DNA from: Methylocystis parvus OBBP
Lineage (GTDB): Bacteria > Pseudomonadota > Alphaproteobacteria > Rhizobiales > Beijerinckiaceae
DNA: 64,000 bases
Direction: 5' to 3'
NCBI RefSeq assembly: GCF_027571405.1
Contig: NZ_CP092968.1
Span: 2,108,001 to 2,172,000 of the forward strand
The notes under the pieces were generated by a model. That model was not told the origin of the DNA. It saw only the letters and a program-made list of their open reading frames with translations, and made no database searches. Both the position numbers and the translations under genes were made by a program. Positions 1 through 7,835 of the stretch are shown here, one piece after another (position 1 is the stretch's first letter; each line of letters opens with the position of its first letter).

Positions 1-94
1 GAGACGCGAGTGGGCTCTCGCATCGGCATGAAGCCCTAATGATGAAGCCCTAATATTGTCGCAGGAGAAGAAGCCCCTCATGCTGAGGAGCCTT

Positions 95-156
95 CTCAAG
101 TCGGGCTTGCCGACTTGAGCATTTATTAAAGGACGATCTCGGGCAAGCCCGAGATC
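95..156. repeat. Twin-hairpin palindromic element
   Basis: Two perfect inverted repeats stand 15 bases apart. The first has 10-bp arms CTCAAGTCGG/CCGACTTGAG (95-104, 110-119) around GCTTG. The second has 10-bp arms GATCTCGGGC/GCCCGAGATC (135-144, 147-156) around AA. They lie just downstream of the aminotransferase stop on the minus strand, so they could act as a terminator, or they may be a REP-like repeat. A 13-base direct repeat, ATGAAGCCCTAAT, lies nearby at 28-40 and 42-54. Confidence 0.7.
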
Positions 157-194
157 GCAGCAGGCGTCTCGAAGCGCGAGGGGCGTAGCCCTTT

Positions 195-1412
195 TCACCC
201 CCGCGCCGCCAACGGCACGACATTGTGCAATTGCTGATCCGCCGAGTCGAAGAAGCGGCGCAGATTGCGGGCGGCCTGACGGATGCGCTGCTCGTTCTCC
301 ACCAAAGCGAGGCGCACGAAGCCTTCGCCATGCTCGCCGAAGCCCTCGCCCGGCGCGACGGCGACATCCGCCTTCTCGATCAGAAGCTTCGCAAATTCCA
401 GCGTCGACATGGTGCGGAAGCGCTCGGGCGCGGGCGCCCAGGCGAACATGGAGGCGGACGGCGCCGGGATGTTCCAGCCGGCCTGCGCGAAGCTTTCGAC
501 CATCACGTCGCGGCGCTTCCTGTAGACGGCGCGCATCTCCCTCACGCAATCGTCCGGGCCGTTGAGCGCGGCGGTCGCGGCCACCTGGATCGGCGTGAAG
601 GCGCCGTAGTCGAGATAGGATTTGACGCGGCCGAGCGCGGCGCAGAGGCGCTCATTGCCCACCGCGAAGCCCATGCGCCAGCCGGCCATGGAGAAGGTCT
701 TCGACATGGAGGTGAACTCGACTGTCACGTCGATCGCGCCGGGCACCTGCAGCACGGAGGGCGGCGGATCCTCGTCGAAATAGACTTCGGCGTAAGCGAG
801 GTCGGAGAGGATGAAGATGTCGTGCTTCTTCGCGAAGGCGACGAGGTCCTTATAGAAATCGAGCGACGCGACCTCGGCCGTCGGATTGGACGGATAGCAG
901 ACGACGACGGCGATCGGCTTCGGGATCGAATGGATCATGGCGCGCTCGAGGGCGCGGAAATAATCAGGCGTCGGGGCGGAGGGCACGGAGCGCACGACGC
1001 CGCCGGCCATCAGAAAGCCGAAGGCGTGGATGGGGTAGGAGGGATTGGGCGCCAGCACCACGTCGCCCGGCGCGGTGATCGCCTGCGCCATATTGGCGAA
1101 GCCTTCCTTGGAGCCGAGCGTCGCGACGATCTGCGTCTCGGGATCGAGCGTCACGCCGAAGCGGCGCGCGTAATAGCCCGCCTGCGCGCGGCGCAGCCCG
1201 GCGATGCCCTTGCTGGCGGAATAGCGGTCGGTGCGCGGGCGCCCCGCGGTCTCGACGAGCTTCTCGACCACATGTTTGGGGGCGGGCAGATCGGGATTGC
1301 CCATGCCCATGTCGATAATGTCGGCGCCCCCTGCGCGGGCTTTGGCCTTCAGGCGGTTCACCTGCTCGAAGACGTAAGGGGGCAGGCGCTTGATGCGATA
1401 GAAATCCGACAT
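195..1412 (-). CDS. PLP-dependent class I/II aminotransferase (AlaC / LL-DAP aminotransferase-like)
   Basis: A 405-residue fold-type I aminotransferase, predicted cytoplasmic, that would move an amino group between an amino acid (probably alanine or a related substrate) and a 2-oxo acid. The motif SMSKTFSMAGWRMGF carries the PLP-binding lysine (about Lys238). The PSNPTAEVA segment and the N-terminal DMGMGNPDLP are typical of the family that contains AlaC and LL-diaminopimelate aminotransferase. The length is normal. The ATG at 1412 is kept although its ribosome site is weak. The gene stands alone, with repeats downstream and a small secreted-protein gene upstream on the same strand. Substrate specificity cannot be read from sequence: alanine-glyoxylate or aspartate transamination is possible and would touch the serine cycle further along. 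Confidence 0.9.
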   Translation of the reverse strand: MSDFYRIKRLPPYVFEQVNRLKAKARAGGADIIDMGMGNPDLPAPKHVVEKLVETAGRPRTDRYSASKGIAGLRRAQAGYYARRFGVTLDPETQIVATLGSKEGFANMAQAITAPGDVVLAPNPSYPIHAFGFLMAGGVVRSVPSAPTPDYFRALERAMIHSIPKPIAVVVCYPSNPTAEVASLDFYKDLVAFAKKHDIFILSDLAYAEVYFDEDPPPSVLQVPGAIDVTVEFTSMSKTFSMAGWRMGFAVGNERLCAALGRVKSYLDYGAFTPIQVAATAALNGPDDCVREMRAVYRKRRDVMVESFAQAGWNIPAPSASMFAWAPAPERFRTMSTLEFAKLLIEKADVAVAPGEGFGEHGEGFVRLALVENEQRIRQAARNLRRFFDSADQQLHNVVPLAARG

Positions 1413-1564
1413 TGCTCGACCGGGTGCGATTCAGGAAGGCGGGGATTCTAGCCGCTCGGGTCGGCTTCGCCAAATGGGCGGGAAATGATTTCTTACTGGC
1501 GAAGGGCGAGGCCGCCTCCGGCAAGAACCGGCGATCGGCGCCTCCGCCGGCATTCGCCTCCGGA

Positions 1565-1879
1565 TCAGTCGGGAATTTTCACCCGCGCCGCCCGCCGCTT
1601 GTTCTCCGCCGCCGCTCTGTCCAGCGCCGCGCCGGCGGCTTGCAGATCGGAAGCGTTTTTCTTCGCCTGGACCGGCTCGGGAGCAGGCGCGAGAGGGACA
1701 TAATCGAGCTGCCGGGGGCGTGTCTCCCGCACGAAATCCGCGGGCGCGGGAACAGGCTTGCGCAGCCCCAGCGCATCGAACAGCCCGCCGATCGCCTGCC
1801 CGCCCGTCGAGGGCCCCTCCTGCGCCATGGCGGGGGCGGCGAAGGCGGCGGCGATCAGAGCGAGGCGGAGCGATTTCAT
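1565..1879 (-). CDS. Small secreted hypothetical protein
   Basis: About 104 residues. Starting at the ATG at 1879 places a clear signal peptide first (MKSLRLALIAAAFAAPAMAQ, cleavage after AMA). A longer reading from 1954 would bury that signal. The mature part is proline- and alanine-rich, then charged and probably helical (AALDRAAAENKRRAARVK). I recognise no domain. It is probably exported to the periplasm. It lies between the divergent helicase gene and the aminotransferase, with no operon partner. Function unknown. Confidence 0.6.
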   Translation of the reverse strand: MKSLRLALIAAAFAAPAMAQEGPSTGGQAIGGLFDALGLRKPVPAPADFVRETRPRQLDYVPLAPAPEPVQAKKNASDLQAAGAALDRAAAENKRRAARVKIPD

Positions 1880-2073
1880 GCGCCTATCGAAGCCGCAAAA
1901 TTTGGCGGGAGCAAGAAAAGGCGCGCCGGCGAGAAGTTCGGACGCGGGGCGCAAGCTGATCCCCTTTGCGTAAGGGGATTAACTCCCCCGCATTTCCGGC
2001 CTCGCACGCGTCAAATTCGTGATTCTCCTTCCGTTCTCCTATATGCTCTTGCTGAATCATCAGGAGCAACCGC

Positions 2074-4392
2074 TTGTCCACATTCGACGATTACGCGCCA
2101 CAGGAGGGCGGACTCGCCGCTCGCGCCGCCGCCGCGGCGCAAAGGCCGCGCTATCTCGACGGGCTGAACCCGGAGCAGCGCGCGGCCGTCGAGACGCTGG
2201 ACGGGCCGGTGCTGGTGCTCGCCGGCGCCGGCACGGGCAAGACGCGCGCGCTGACGACGCGCATCGCCCATATCCTCGCGCTCGGCAAGGCGCGCGCCTA
2301 TGAGATTCTGGCCGTCACCTTCACCAACAAGGCCGCGCGCGAAATGCGCGAGCGCATCGAGATGCTGGTCGGAGAGGGCGCGCAGGCCATGCAGTGGCTC
2401 GGCACCTTCCACGCGATCAGCGCGAAGATCCTGCGCCGCCACGCCGAGCTTGTCGGCCTCAAGCCCAATTTCACCATTCTCGACACGGACGACCAGATCC
2501 GCCTCTTGAAGCAGGTGCTTCAGGCGGAAAATGTCGACGACAAGCGCTGGCCCGCCCGCGCGCTGGCGCAGCGCATCGACGGCTGGAAAAATCGCGGACT
2601 TCTTCCGAACCAGGTTCCGGCGGGCGAAGCGGAGAGCTTCGCGAACGGCAAAGGCGGCGCGCTCTATGCGCTCTATCAGGAGCGCCTCAAAATCCTCAAC
2701 GCCGTCGATTTCGGCGACCTGCTCTTGGAGACGCTGCGGCTCTTTCGCGAGAATCCCGACGTGCTCGCGGACTACAATAACCGCTTCAAATATATTCTCG
2801 TCGACGAATATCAGGACACCAACATTGCGCAATATCTCTGGCTGCGCCTGATCTCGCAGGGTCGCCGGAACGTCTGCTGCGTCGGCGACGACGACCAGAG
2901 CGTCTATGGCTGGCGCGGTGCGGAGGTCGAGAATATTTTGCGCTTCGAGCAGGATTTTCCCGGCGCGAAGATCGTGCGGCTCGAGCGCAATTACCGCTCG
3001 ACGGGACATATCCTCGCCGCCGCCTCGCATCTCATCGCGCACAACGAAGGGCGCCTCGGCAAAACGCTGTTCACCGACGGCGAGGATGGCGAGAAGCCGA
3101 CGCTCACCGGCGTCTGGGACAGCCAGGAGGAAGCGCGCGTCATCGGCGAGGACATAGAGCAATTGCAGCGCAAGGGCCATTCGCTCGAAGAGATCGCCAT
3201 TCTCGTGCGCGCCTCCTTCCAGATGCGCGAATTCGAGGAGCGCTTCGTCGAGATCGGCCTGCCCTATCGCATCATTGGCGGCCCGCGCTTCTATGAGCGC
3301 GCCGAAATTCGCGACGCGCTCGCTTATCTGCGCTGCGTCGCGCAGCCTTCGGACGATCTCGCTTTCGAGCGCATCGTCAATACGCCGAAACGCGGCCTCG
3401 GCGACGCGACGGTGCAATTGCTGCACGAATATGCGCGTCGCGAGCGCATTCCGCTGATGCAGGCGGCGCGTTTTCTCGTCGAGACGGAGGAGATGAAGCC
3501 CAAGCCGCGCGGCGCGCTGAAAGGGCTGATCGCCGATTTCGACCGCTGGCGCAGTCTGATCGATTCAAAGCCGCAGCATGAGCTCGCCGAAATGGTGCTC
3601 GATGAATCCGGCTATACGCAGATGTGGCGCGACGACAAGACGCCCGAGGCCGCCGGCCGTCTCGAAAACCTCAAGGAACTCGTCCGCGCGATGGAGGAGT
3701 TCCCCGATCTTTCCGCCTTCCTCGAACATGTCTCTCTGGTGATGGAGGCGGATGAGTCGAAGGAGCAGGAGCGCGTCTCGATCATGACGCTGCATGGCGC
3801 GAAGGGGCTCGAATTCGAGACCGTGTATCTGCCCGGCTGGGAGGAAGGGCTCTTCCCGCATCAGCGTTCGCTCGACGAGCAGGGCCGCGCGGGCTTGGAG
3901 GAGGAACGCCGCCTCGCTTATGTCGGCCTCACCCGCGCGAAACAGCGCGCGCGCATTTTCTTCGCCAGCAACCGCCGCATTCGCGGTCTCTGGCAACCGA
4001 CCGTTCCCTCGCGCTTCGTCGACAATCTGCCGGCCGCGCATGTGGATGTGGTGGAGGCGCCGAGCGCCTCGCAATATGGCGGCTACGCCGTCTCGCGTTT
4101 CGCCAATCTCGATACGTATAATTCAAATTATTCCTCACCCGGCTGGAAACGCGCGCAGGCCGCGAAAGCCGAACCCGCATCGCGCCCCTCGCGTTTGAAA
4201 CAGCCGCTGACAATCGAAGGCGAAGTCATCGCGCGCTCCTCCACCGGCTCGCGCTACGGCGCCGGGACGCGCGTGTTCCACACGAAATTCGGCCCCGGCA
4301 CGGTGGCGGCGGTCGACGGCAACAAATGCACGGTGGATTTCGACAAGGCCGGGCGGAAGATGGTGCTGGAGAGCTTTTTGGCGGCGGGGTGA
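2074..4392 (+). CDS. uvrD: ATP-dependent DNA helicase UvrD/PcrA
   Basis: A 772-residue superfamily 1A 3'-5' DNA helicase that unwinds DNA in nucleotide-excision and mismatch repair and clears stalled forks. Visible motifs are Walker A AGAGTGKT (residues 50-57), motif II DEYQDT (about 244), GDDDQSVYGWRG (about 270), the SF1 motif near YRSTGHI, and the late motif MTLHGAKGLEF (about 568) followed by YVGLTRAK. The C-terminal 60 residues form a PcrA/UvrD-like tail ending in a small domain (GTRVFHTKFGPGTV). The start is the TTG at 2074, preceded by AGGAG at 2062-2066 with 7-base spacing; the earlier ATG at 2019 is in another frame. The gene is monocistronic. Confidence 0.95.
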   Translation: MSTFDDYAPQEGGLAARAAAAAQRPRYLDGLNPEQRAAVETLDGPVLVLAGAGTGKTRALTTRIAHILALGKARAYEILAVTFTNKAAREMRERIEMLVGEGAQAMQWLGTFHAISAKILRRHAELVGLKPNFTILDTDDQIRLLKQVLQAENVDDKRWPARALAQRIDGWKNRGLLPNQVPAGEAESFANGKGGALYALYQERLKILNAVDFGDLLLETLRLFRENPDVLADYNNRFKYILVDEYQDTNIAQYLWLRLISQGRRNVCCVGDDDQSVYGWRGAEVENILRFEQDFPGAKIVRLERNYRSTGHILAAASHLIAHNEGRLGKTLFTDGEDGEKPTLTGVWDSQEEARVIGEDIEQLQRKGHSLEEIAILVRASFQMREFEERFVEIGLPYRIIGGPRFYERAEIRDALAYLRCVAQPSDDLAFERIVNTPKRGLGDATVQLLHEYARRERIPLMQAARFLVETEEMKPKPRGALKGLIADFDRWRSLIDSKPQHELAEMVLDESGYTQMWRDDKTPEAAGRLENLKELVRAMEEFPDLSAFLEHVSLVMEADESKEQERVSIMTLHGAKGLEFETVYLPGWEEGLFPHQRSLDEQGRAGLEEERRLAYVGLTRAKQRARIFFASNRRIRGLWQPTVPSRFVDNLPAAHVDVVEAPSASQYGGYAVSRFANLDTYNSNYSSPGWKRAQAAKAEPASRPSRLKQPLTIEGEVIARSSTGSRYGAGTRVFHTKFGPGTVAAVDGNKCTVDFDKAGRKMVLESFLAAG

Positions 4393-4485
4393 TTCGAATT
4401 CGTCAAGATTGTCAGCTTGCGTATCCCCATAATCCCCGGATTTTATGCCCGCAATGTGTATAAGGCGGCCAAAGAAAGAGGCGGC

Positions 4486-4569
4486 CGTCATTGCGAGGCG
4501 GCGCAGCCGCCGAAGCAATCCAGAATCATGGTGGCGCCCCTGGATTGCTTCGCTTCGCTCGCAATGACG
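4486..4569. repeat. 84-bp palindromic repeat, copy 1 of 3
   Basis: A dispersed palindrome whose arms read CGTCATTGCGAGG... and ...CTCGCAATGACG, with inner GAAGCAATCCAG and CTGGATTGCTTC. Copies 2 (15199-15280) and 3 (25520-25601) have the same ends and differ in the central loop. Repeats of this type are common in alphaproteobacterial intergenic regions. Here it sits between uvrD and the hicB remnant. Confidence 0.9.
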
Positions 4570-4592
4570 TCGAGAGCGTCATAGCGACGCAA

Positions 4593-4902
4593 TCAGGCGG
4601 AAACTGTATGACTCACTTCAGCCGCCTCGCATCGCTGCGTCCAAGGCGCCTCGACTACGATCACGAAAGCCGCATCTGCGAAACTGTCCGCCCACTCAGG
4701 ATCGGCCCGAACAATCTCGAAATCCCGCGGCTCCAGAATCGGCAGCCCTTCCTCCCGCGTCCCAAAGCTCCAGCGCCTCGCTCGCCATGGCAAACAAATC
4801 GTCGATCTCGTCCGCCGCCGAAAAACATCCCGGCGCGTCGGGGAAGGTCATGCCATAGGCGCTGTTCTCGTCCTTATGAACGATGGCGATATAGCGCTTC
4901 AT
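4593..4902 (-). pseudogene. Frameshifted HicB-type antitoxin remnant
   Basis: Starting at the ATG at 4902, the first frame gives a typical HicB N-terminus: MKRYIAIVHKDENSAYGMTF, then PDAPGCFSAADEIDD and AMASEALELW. Around 4770-4785 the HicB-like reading passes to another frame, which continues as EEGLPILEPRDFEIV and ends at 4593. This matches the usual HicB order of a partly RNase H-like fold followed by an EGxPIPEP stretch. Neither frame alone encodes the full domain. No HicA toxin ORF lies next to it, and the C-terminal DNA-binding helix seen in many HicB proteins is missing. I infer a decayed orphan antitoxin. A sequencing error is the alternative. Confidence 0.7.
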
Positions 4903-4977
4903 CGGGCGACCTCTGCGACATTCGCCCATCATAACGCCGGACGCCAAAACCCGCTATGGAGGACAGAGCCGGCTCTT

Positions 4978-5018
4978 CCCCGCGTCATGCCCGCGCTCGT
5001 CGCGGGCATGACGCGGGG
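4978..5018. repeat. 18-bp perfect inverted repeat (REP-like hairpin)
   Basis: Perfect 18-bp arms at 4978-4995 and 5001-5018 surround the loop CTCGT; the core is GTCATGCCCGCG/CGCGGGCATGAC. It lies in the intergenic stretch 4903-5274, upstream of the L,D-transpeptidase. No T-tract follows, so it is more likely a dispersed repeat than an intrinsic terminator. I see no gene in the rest of that stretch. Confidence 0.75.
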
Positions 5019-5274
5019 AATGATTTGGCTGGCCATGATGGGCTGATCGAGTCTACCCCAACCCCTACCATTCGACATGTTGCCGCCGCGCCACAGTCTC
5101 GCCTTTTGCGACAAAGCCGTCCCCGGCAGCGATGTGCGCTAATTAACAGCCCGCCTCCCGCGCGCTAGATATTGTGCCAAAGCTTGCTGCTTCGGCCGGC
5201 GACGGGGCGGCAATATCCTTAACGGTTTTGGTTTACGAATCCGCGCCGTGTTCCGGTTTCGTGCGAGGGCAGCC

Positions 5275-6876
5275 ATGCAGGCTCGCGTTTCTTTTGCCCG
5301 TATCTCCATCTCCGCCGCCGCGCTTGGCGCGGCGCTTGCGCTTACGCCGGCCAAGGCCGAGCCGAGCCGCGCCGATCTTTTCGCGCCGCCCGCCGCCGTC
5401 GCGCTGACGGGCCTCGCCAAGGCGCCGACCGCGCAGCCGATGAACGATCTCGGCGTCGAAGCCGAGGCGCCGCCGCTCGTCGCCGTCACGGCCGCCGGGC
5501 TGCGCGTCGAACGCGCCGCGCCGGACGACCTCGACCTCGCCTGGAATCTGCTGCCCGACACGCAGCGCGCGCTGGCGCTGGCGCTCGAAGACTGGACCTC
5601 CGCGCCCGACATCGCCCGCAACGCCTCCCGCCGCGCCATGCGCGCCAAGCTCGCGGCCGCCTATGCGGCGCGCCAGTTCGAGCCCTTCTGGACCGACGCC
5701 AATGGCTGGCGCGAAGGCGCGGCCTCGGCCGTCTCCCGCCTGAACGCGGCGAATGAGGACGGGCTCGATCTGCGCGGCTACGCCATCCCTTCCGCTGAGA
5801 ACGGCGCGCCGTCGGTCGCGGACGAATTCGCTCTCACCGAAGCCGTCGCGACCTACGCCCATCAGGCGCGCGGCGGACGGCTCGAGCCCCAGCGCCTCTC
5901 TCACCTCATCGGCGCCAAGACCTGGCTGCCCGATCCCGCTCAGGCCGTCGCGCAGGTAGCCGCCGCCGGCTATCGCGCAAGCGAGACGCTTCAGGACTTC
6001 AATCCGCCCCATTACGGCTATCAGCAACTCCGCGATAAGCTCGCCGAACTGCGCGGCCGCCGCGCCGGCCTGCCGGAGGCCAATGAACGCTTCGCCGCCG
6101 CCGAGGAAGGCGTGGCGCAGACCGACGCCATGCCGGCGGCGAAGTCGAAGCGCCGCCGCATGGAGACGCTGGGCGGCCCTTCAACCTCCGCGCTGGAGGC
6201 GGAAATCCTCGCCAATATGGAGCGCTGGCGCTGGCTGCCGCGCGACATGGGCGACGAGCGCATCGAGGTGAACATTCCCGATTTCGAGCTCGCCGTCATC
6301 CGCAACAACATGGTCGCGCATCGCACGCGCGTGATCGTCGGCAAGGTGGAGACGCCGACGCCGATCTTCTCCAACGCCATGCGGGAGATCATCGTCAACC
6401 CGTCCTGGTACGTGCCGCAATCCATCATCCAGAAGGAGTGGCATGGCGGCGTCGGCGCGGGCTATCAGGTCTCTTATCGCAACGGGCAGATGGTGGTGCG
6501 CCAGCCGCCGGGCGAGAAGAACGCGCTCGGCCGCATCAAATTCGTCTTCCCGAACGATTACGCCGTCTATATGCACGACACGCCGTCGCGCGGCCTCTTC
6601 GCGCAGTCGCATCGCGCCTTCAGCCATGGCTGCATGCGCGTCGACCAGCCTTTCGCATTGGCCTCCGCCGTTCTCGGCCCGGGCAGCGGCTGGTCGGAAG
6701 AACGCGTGAAAAAGATGATCGGCCCGAGCGAGCGCTACATCAGTCTCTCAAAGCCCCTGCCCGTGCATATCGTCTATTTCACCGCCTATGTGGACGATAT
6801 GGGACGGCTGGCGCAGCGGCGGGATCTTTACGGCTATTCCGCGCGCGTGCGGAAGGCGCTGGGGCTCGGGGGCTGA
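5275..6876 (+). CDS. L,D-transpeptidase, YcbB/LdtD-like
   Basis: About 533 residues. A periplasmic enzyme that forms 3-3 cross-links in peptidoglycan or attaches proteins to it. The ATG at 5275 is chosen because it gives a signal peptide ending ALALTPAKA and has GAGGGC upstream; a GTG at 5248 would add nine residues. The N-terminal half resembles the YcbB scaffold domain (LPDTQRALALALEDW, FEPFWTDANGW), and ANMERWRWLP leads into a YkuD catalytic domain. The catalytic motif SHGCMR is intact (His451, Cys453, Arg455). The peptidoglycan-binding module common in this family is short or unrecognisable here. The next gene begins two bases after the stop, so the two are probably co-transcribed. Confidence 0.9.
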   Translation: MQARVSFARISISAAALGAALALTPAKAEPSRADLFAPPAAVALTGLAKAPTAQPMNDLGVEAEAPPLVAVTAAGLRVERAAPDDLDLAWNLLPDTQRALALALEDWTSAPDIARNASRRAMRAKLAAAYAARQFEPFWTDANGWREGAASAVSRLNAANEDGLDLRGYAIPSAENGAPSVADEFALTEAVATYAHQARGGRLEPQRLSHLIGAKTWLPDPAQAVAQVAAAGYRASETLQDFNPPHYGYQQLRDKLAELRGRRAGLPEANERFAAAEEGVAQTDAMPAAKSKRRRMETLGGPSTSALEAEILANMERWRWLPRDMGDERIEVNIPDFELAVIRNNMVAHRTRVIVGKVETPTPIFSNAMREIIVNPSWYVPQSIIQKEWHGGVGAGYQVSYRNGQMVVRQPPGEKNALGRIKFVFPNDYAVYMHDTPSRGLFAQSHRAFSHGCMRVDQPFALASAVLGPGSGWSEERVKKMIGPSERYISLSKPLPVHIVYFTAYVDDMGRLAQRRDLYGYSARVRKALGLGG

Positions 6877-6878
6877 CG

Positions 6879-7511
6879 ATGAAATTGCTTCGCGCCGCGC
6901 CCGAGGCGCCGAAAGGCAACGCGGAAGACGGCCGAAAGCTTTTTTCTGAGATCAATCAGCTCCAAAACCAGCAATTCACGATTTGCACCGCCTCGATCAC
7001 GCTTGTCGGCGCCTATCTCGCGCTGGTGATGCCGAAGCCGCCTTACGACACGATTTGCGGCGACGCGAAATATCTCGCCATGGTGTCCTGCTCGTCGGCC
7101 GGGGCGATCGTCGTATTGATGTTGCTCTTCCTGTGGCACAACGCCATCGCGCATATCGTCGCCGTCATTTCTTCCTATCTCGAAGTCTGCCAATTGTCCG
7201 ACTGGGAACGCGACATCCACTCATTCAGGCGGAACAACAGCTTTCCGAGCAGAACGCGGATTTCGACGTATCTTTTTCTCGCGCTCGGCGGACTTCTCTT
7301 CCTGTTCGCCGTCGGCGTCACCCTTGAATTTCGCAGTTGCGGCGCCGCATCGGCAAAACATGCGGATTGGCCGGAAGCATTCCAATGGCTAACGCTGTTC
7401 TTTTTCGGTTATATCGCGCTAGTCTTGGCGTTCATCCGGCCGGGCGGGTGGGTGACAAAGCGAACAGATCTTATCAATCGATGGATTGAGTTGAAGCGCG
7501 GCCAGTCTTGA
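6879..7511 (+). CDS. Hypothetical four-helix membrane protein
   Basis: 210 residues, unrecognised. The ATG at 6879 follows the L,D-transpeptidase stop by two bases, indicating translational coupling. Hydrophobic segments lie near residues 33-50 (ITLVGAYLALVM), 65-90 (SSAGAIVVLMLLFLW), 130-150 (YLFLALGGLLFLFAVGV) and 175-195 (WLTLFFFGYIALVLAFI). This predicts an inner-membrane protein with a cytosolic, charged N-terminus (GRKLFSEINQLQNQQ) and a hydrophilic middle loop with SDWERDIHSFRR. The operon position suggests an envelope role, but no function is assigned. Confidence 0.75.
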   Translation: MKLLRAAPEAPKGNAEDGRKLFSEINQLQNQQFTICTASITLVGAYLALVMPKPPYDTICGDAKYLAMVSCSSAGAIVVLMLLFLWHNAIAHIVAVISSYLEVCQLSDWERDIHSFRRNNSFPSRTRISTYLFLALGGLLFLFAVGVTLEFRSCGAASAKHADWPEAFQWLTLFFFGYIALVLAFIRPGGWVTKRTDLINRWIELKRGQS

Positions 7512-7835
7512 GGCTCCGCGCGAGATCGCGAGAACGACGTCAATTCGCGTCAAATCCGGGTCGGGCGTCGTGACGTTCCGAAGTGAACAAGCGCGACTCC
7601 CTGTTTTCGTCGGCCTTCGCGCCGCGATCGTTCTCGGTTTGCGAACCCCCGCCTTGGGGCGGAATTCTTCCCGCGCGACGGGACCTCGACTCCGACAGCG
7701 CCCTATCTCAAGCCGAAGGATGAGATCGTTCAGAGCGGGCGGCTCGCAGGATATTCAGCAATCCATTCAAAGATGGCGCGCAGGGGCAAAGTGCTTTAAG
7801 GTTTCGCGTTTCTTTCCAGACAGGCAAACGCAGAA
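7512..7835. other. Intergenic stretch without a recognisable gene
   Basis: 324 bases between the membrane protein and the RNA helicase. A short ORF on the plus strand (7570-7839) has no family resemblance and an arginine-rich, out-of-frame look. No strong hairpin is visible. It probably carries the promoter of the helicase gene. Confidence 0.5.
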
